This document shows, one piece after another, positions 5,547 through 9,127 of a stretch of DNA of 9,127 bases. This DNA comes from Bacteroidaceae bacterium (GTDB taxonomy: Bacteria; Bacteroidota; Bacteroidia; Bacteroidales; Bacteroidaceae), in NCBI GenBank assembly GCA_021443405.1, contig JABUUA010000065.1, positions 1 to 9,127 on the forward strand, written 5' to 3'. The notes under the pieces were generated by a model. It was given only the letters and a program-made list of their open reading frames with translations, was not told where the DNA came from and did no database searches. Every line of letters begins with the position of its first letter. The stretch's first letter is position 1. A program made the translations under genes and the position numbers.

Positions 5547-7742
5547 ATGAAACGAACCCTTTTCTTTTTCGTGGCAGCGCTTTGCTGCATAGGGGCCGCC
5601 GCCCAGCGACCCGAGATTTCTCCCGTTCCGCAACAGGCTGAGTGGGGCGACGTCGCCTTCGCCCACGGCCAGAAGTTCTACCTCGTCGGGGCCGACAAGG
5701 CCGACACCGACGCCGTGCAACTCTTGATGGACAACGTCGGCATCTGCGACTGTCATCAGTCGCGCCCGCTCCTCATCGGCGAGCGGACCGACAAGGCCGT
5801 GAAGGCTTACAAGAAATTAATCCCTCAGCACCCCGAGGGCTACTACCTGCACGTTGGCAAAGACGCCGTGGTGGTGGCTGGTTACGACGAGGAGGGAACT
5901 TACTACGGCGTGCAGACGCTTCTGCGCATTCTCGACCAGCCGCAAGTGCAGGCTTGCACCATCACCGACTGGCCCAGCGTCGCGTGCCGCGGAGTCATCG
6001 AGGGTTTCTACGGCAACCCGTGGAGTCATCAGGACCGTCTGCGCCAGTTCGACTTCTACGGCCGCAACAAGATGAACACCTATGTCTATGGACCTAAGGA
6101 CGACCCGTATCACCGGGCTCACTGGCGTGACCCTTATCCCGAGGCGGAGGCTCGCCAGCTGCGCGAACTGGTGGAAGCCGCCCATCGCAACAAGGTGCAG
6201 TTTGTGTGGGCCGTTCATCCCGGCGGCGACATCCAGTGGAATGCGGCCGACTCGGCGGCTGTGGTCCGGAAGCTCGAGGCGATGTACGACCTGGGCGTTC
6301 GCACGTTCGCCGTCTTCTTCGACGACATCTGGGGCGAAGGAGCCAAGGGCGACAAGCAGGCCGGCCTGATGAACTACATCACCGACAACTTCGTCCGCAA
6401 GCACAAAGGCGTCCGCCCGCTCATCCTCTGCCCCACACAGTATAACAAAGGATGGTCGTCGGGCGACTACCTGACCACCTTAGGCGCTACGATGTATCCC
6501 GAAGTCCGCATCATGTGGACAGGCAACAGCGTGGTGGATATGATTCAGAAGGAGGACATGGAGTGGATAAACGGGCAGATTGGTCGCAAGGCGTTTATCT
6601 GGCTCAACTGGCCTGTCAACGACTATGTGCAGAGCCGTCTGCTCATGGGCCCCACCTACGGCAACGGCCTCGACATCGCCGACCTGGTCAGCGGTTTCTG
6701 CTCCAACCCGATGGAATACGCCGAGGCCTCGAAGGTGTCGCTCTTCAGCATTGCCGACTACACTTGGAACATGCCTCGCTACGACGCCGACAAGAGTTGG
6801 GAACTGGCCCTTCGGGAACTTATGCCCATCAGCCATCCCCTCTTCCGTTTGTTCTGCGAACAGAACATCGACCTCGGTCCCAACGGCCACGGCATGCGTC
6901 GCGACGGCGAGTCGAAGACTTTTGCCGAGCTAATGAAAAGTTCGCCCGAACAAGCGCTCATACAGTTGTCGGCGCTGAGTTCCTGTGCCGACATGTTGCT
7001 CGCCGACAGCATCAACGAACCCGAAATGCTGGCCGAAATCGGTCCGTGGGTAAGGCAGATGGGACTGGTCGGCCAGCGGGCCTGTCAGTTGCTACTGATG
7101 AAAACCGCGCTGCAAAGCAACGACTCCGTCGCCTTCATCGGCCACTACCGCTCGCTGCAACAGGTAGACCGCGCGCAGAAGGCCATCGTGAGCCGCAACT
7201 ACGAGGGCAGCATCGTGAAGGCGAAACCCGTGGTGGGCGGAACGGTCATCCTGCCGTTCCTCACTGAACAGGAGGCGGCCATGGTGAAGGGATATAAGCA
7301 ACATCACCAGTACGGCAGGGAGTTCTTCCCCGTGCAGAGTATCGACGACGGCGACTACCTCATCCTTTGCAACGGTCGTTACCTCACTGACGCGCAGGCG
7401 GCCGCCGGCCGTGTGGGCGACGCTCCCGTGTTCCAGACCGAGCGCGACGTCATCAATCCCCAACGACAACTCTGGACCATCGAACTCGAACCCTCGACGG
7501 GCCGCTACAAGATTGTGAACAAGCAGGACGGACGTTACCTGAACGAGCTGGGCCGCTTCTGGAAAGACCGCGACCTCAATCCCTATAACCCCGAGTGGCA
7601 CACCTTCACCCTCACCCGGCAAGAGGGCACATACACCATCCAGTGTGGCGGTCGTGCCGGCAATGGATTTTGGACGGTGAACGGCGACGGTCTCGGCAAC
7701 GGCGACACGCCGGCTCGGTTTGAAATCGTGAAACCGCAATAA
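5547..7742 (+). CDS. Secreted GH84 beta-N-acetylglucosaminidase (O-GlcNAcase-like)
   Basis: The 731-residue product removes beta-linked N-acetylglucosamine by substrate-assisted hydrolysis. A Sec signal peptide covers about residues 1-19. Residues about 22-140 form the GH20b-like N-terminal domain. The TIM-barrel catalytic domain, about 145-440, starts with GVIEGFYGNPWSHQDR and includes the PKDDPYHR loop. The catalytic Asp pair is D259-D260 in FFDDIWGEG. By alignment from memory with the Bacteroides thetaiotaomicron enzyme, G153, K184, Y299, W352, N354 and D359 match its GlcNAc-pocket residues, so the active site is complete. Overall length is also close to that enzyme (about 737). A helical segment follows to about 580. 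Residues about 600-731 contain three repeats of the form GxYxIxxxxGRYL, suggesting a beta-trefoil-like, possibly carbohydrate-binding, module. The start ATG has an A-rich upstream stretch rather than a Shine-Dalgarno sequence. The gene lies 18 bases after the thioredoxin-like gene and 10 before pepC. The natural substrate cannot be told; host mucin or other glycoprotein glycans are plausible. Confidence 0.95.
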   Translation: MKRTLFFFVAALCCIGAAAQRPEISPVPQQAEWGDVAFAHGQKFYLVGADKADTDAVQLLMDNVGICDCHQSRPLLIGERTDKAVKAYKKLIPQHPEGYYLHVGKDAVVVAGYDEEGTYYGVQTLLRILDQPQVQACTITDWPSVACRGVIEGFYGNPWSHQDRLRQFDFYGRNKMNTYVYGPKDDPYHRAHWRDPYPEAEARQLRELVEAAHRNKVQFVWAVHPGGDIQWNAADSAAVVRKLEAMYDLGVRTFAVFFDDIWGEGAKGDKQAGLMNYITDNFVRKHKGVRPLILCPTQYNKGWSSGDYLTTLGATMYPEVRIMWTGNSVVDMIQKEDMEWINGQIGRKAFIWLNWPVNDYVQSRLLMGPTYGNGLDIADLVSGFCSNPMEYAEASKVSLFSIADYTWNMPRYDADKSWELALRELMPISHPLFRLFCEQNIDLGPNGHGMRRDGESKTFAELMKSSPEQALIQLSALSSCADMLLADSINEPEMLAEIGPWVRQMGLVGQRACQLLLMKTALQSNDSVAFIGHYRSLQQVDRAQKAIVSRNYEGSIVKAKPVVGGTVILPFLTEQEAAMVKGYKQHHQYGREFFPVQSIDDGDYLILCNGRYLTDAQAAAGRVGDAPVFQTERDVINPQRQLWTIELEPSTGRYKIVNKQDGRYLNELGRFWKDRDLNPYNPEWHTFTLTRQEGTYTIQCGGRAGNGFWTVNGDGLGNGDTPARFEIVKPQ

Positions 7743-7752
7743 AAGTTAGACA

Positions 7753-9127
7753 ATGAAGAAAATAATCACCATCGCCCTGACGTTCGCCGCGTGGAACGTC
7801 AGCGCTCAGGAGAGTCTCACTCCCGAGGTGCTCGCCCAGTTGCAGAGCGCCACCTCCCTCACCGGCGCCCAGCGCGCTATCGGCAACGCCCTGCAGGCGG
7901 GAGGAATCAACGCCATCGCTCTCGTTCCCAACAACCAGCAGACCAAGGAGACGTACTTCAGCGTGGAAGTGTCCAACACCGGCATCACCGACCAGAAGAG
8001 CTCGGGCCGCTGTTGGCTGTTCACGGGTCTGAACGTGCTGCGCCACCAGGCCATGAAGAAGTTGGGCACCAAGAACTTCACTTTCAGTCAGGTCTATCTC
8101 TTCTTCTATGACCAGCTCGAGAAGTCGAACCTCTTTCTGCAGAGCATCATCGACACCCGCAACGAACCGCTCGAAAACCGGCAGGTGCAGTGGCTCATGA
8201 GCAACCCGCTCTCCGACGGCGGCACTTACACGGGTGTGGCCGACCTCGTCAGCAAGTACGGACTCGTTCCCAGCGACGTGATGGCTGAGACCTACGTGAG
8301 CGACAACACGAGCGAGTTCAACGGTCACCTCAAACGCAAGCTCCGCGAGATTGCCATCAACCTGCGTGAGCAAGCACAGACGGGGATAAGTGTGGAGAAA
8401 TTGGAGGCCTACAAGGTGAATCAACTGCAGGAAGTTTACCGCTTGCTCACACTCGCCTACGGCGCTCCCGTGAAGGAGTTTACGTGGGCTCCGCGCGACG
8501 CGCAGGGAAAACTCTTGGGAGAACCGAAGAAATACACGCCGCTGGAGTTCTATCACGCCGTTTGCCCCAAGGGCGACGACTTGCAGCGCGACTATGTGAT
8601 GCTGATGAACGACCCCAGTCGTCCGTTCCATCAGGTCTATGAGATAGACATGGACCGCCACGTTTACGACGGTCACAACTGGCTGTACGTCAATCTTCCC
8701 ATCGAAGAGCTCGCGCCGCTGGCCATCGCTTCTCTCAAGGACAGTTGCCAGATGTACTTCTCTTGCGATGTGGGCAAGCAGCTCAATCGCAAGACTGGAC
8801 TGCTCGACGTGCACAACTATGACTACGAATCGCTGCTCGGCACCCAATTCGGCATGACCAAGAAACAGCGCATCGAGACCCACGACTCTGGCTCCAGCCA
8901 CGCCATGACGCTGATGGCCGTGGACCTCGACGCCGAGGGACAGCCCACCAAGTGGAAGGTGGAGAACAGTTGGGGAGCCACGTACGGTTACCAAGGTCAC
9001 CTGATTATGACGCACGAATGGTTCTGCGAATACATGTTCCGCGTGGTGGTGAACAAGCGTTACTGCACGTCTGCCGTGCTCGGGATGCTGAAGCAGAAAC
9101 CCGTCCGTCTGCCCGCGTGGGACCCCA
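7753..9127 (+). CDS. pepC: Aminopeptidase C / bleomycin hydrolase family C1 cysteine peptidase, exported, 3' end cut by window
   Basis: 458 residues are visible and the frame is still open at the window end. The papain-fold active site is complete: Gln81 (oxyanion hole) and Cys87 in TDQKSSGRCWLF, His383 in GSSHAMTLMAVD, and Asn405 in KVENSWG. This arrangement and spacing are those of family C1B, cytosolic hexameric aminopeptidases in many bacteria. Here the N-terminus MKKIITIALTFAAWNVSA looks like a Sec signal peptide cleaved before QES, so a periplasmic form is predicted. The last visible residues, RLPAWDP, correspond to the family's usual C-terminal end, so probably only a few residues are missing. 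It starts 10 bases after the GH84 stop codon and is almost surely in the same transcript. It trims N-terminal residues from peptides; with the GH84 neighbour, glycopeptide breakdown is a reasonable but unproven role. Confidence 0.95.
   Translation, partial: MKKIITIALTFAAWNVSAQESLTPEVLAQLQSATSLTGAQRAIGNALQAGGINAIALVPNNQQTKETYFSVEVSNTGITDQKSSGRCWLFTGLNVLRHQAMKKLGTKNFTFSQVYLFFYDQLEKSNLFLQSIIDTRNEPLENRQVQWLMSNPLSDGGTYTGVADLVSKYGLVPSDVMAETYVSDNTSEFNGHLKRKLREIAINLREQAQTGISVEKLEAYKVNQLQEVYRLLTLAYGAPVKEFTWAPRDAQGKLLGEPKKYTPLEFYHAVCPKGDDLQRDYVMLMNDPSRPFHQVYEIDMDRHVYDGHNWLYVNLPIEELAPLAIASLKDSCQMYFSCDVGKQLNRKTGLLDVHNYDYESLLGTQFGMTKKQRIETHDSGSSHAMTLMAVDLDAEGQPTKWKVENSWGATYGYQGHLIMTHEWFCEYMFRVVVNKRYCTSAVLGMLKQKPVRLPAWDP

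Noticed and set aside
7612..9015. 467-codon open frame on the - strand
   Set aside because: Antisense to pepC and the end of the GH84 gene, both of which have intact active-site motifs. The reverse product has no recognisable motif.

Overview
The window looks like a chromosomal segment from a high-GC member of the Bacteroidales, most likely Prevotellaceae. The evidence is: a TonB-dependent-receptor-type outer membrane protein with an N-terminal carboxypeptidase-regulatory-like domain; lipoproteins with Bacteroidetes-style leaders; no Shine-Dalgarno sequences before the starts; a promoter of the Bacteroidetes type (TTG, 20 nt, then TAnnTTTG); and enzymes closest in style to Bacteroides/Prevotella GH84 and PepC proteins. 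Species assignment is inference. All five genes lie on the + strand. I see no RNA genes, insertion sequences, CRISPR arrays or phage genes.

Layout. Bases 1-77 are the end of an intergenic region and hold a hairpin-forming repeat (1-37). Bases 78-2744 encode an 888-residue outer membrane barrel protein without a SusD-type partner next to it. Bases 2745-2990 form the only sizeable intergenic region. It holds a second copy of the hairpin repeat in opposite orientation, a series of alternating GTTTGC/GCAAAC arms, a 24-bp near-palindrome and a clear promoter. Bases 2991-4682 encode a lipoprotein with an OmpA-like domain and TPR-like repeats. A 66-base gap containing a GC-rich hairpin follows. Then come three tightly packed genes: a DUF4369/thioredoxin-like lipoprotein that has lost its CXXC (4749-5528), a secreted GH84 beta-N-acetylglucosaminidase (5547-7742), and a secreted C1-family aminopeptidase C cut by the window end (7753-9127).

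How they fit together. The last three genes are separated by 18 and 10 bases and are probably co-transcribed, perhaps by read-through from the promoter at 2932-2962. All five products carry export signals, so the window codes for a cell-envelope set: an outer membrane transporter or receptor, two lipoproteins, a glycosidase for beta-linked GlcNAc and a peptidase. A role in handling glycoproteins or glycopeptides in the periplasm is plausible but is inference from neighbours only.

Most notable signal. The two hairpin repeats flanking the first gene are nearly identical, except that one carries a 2-base insertion in each arm (GT on one side, AC on the other) that keeps the stem paired. This compensated difference suggests that the folded structure itself is maintained. 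I do not see a clearly new multi-gene system in this window.
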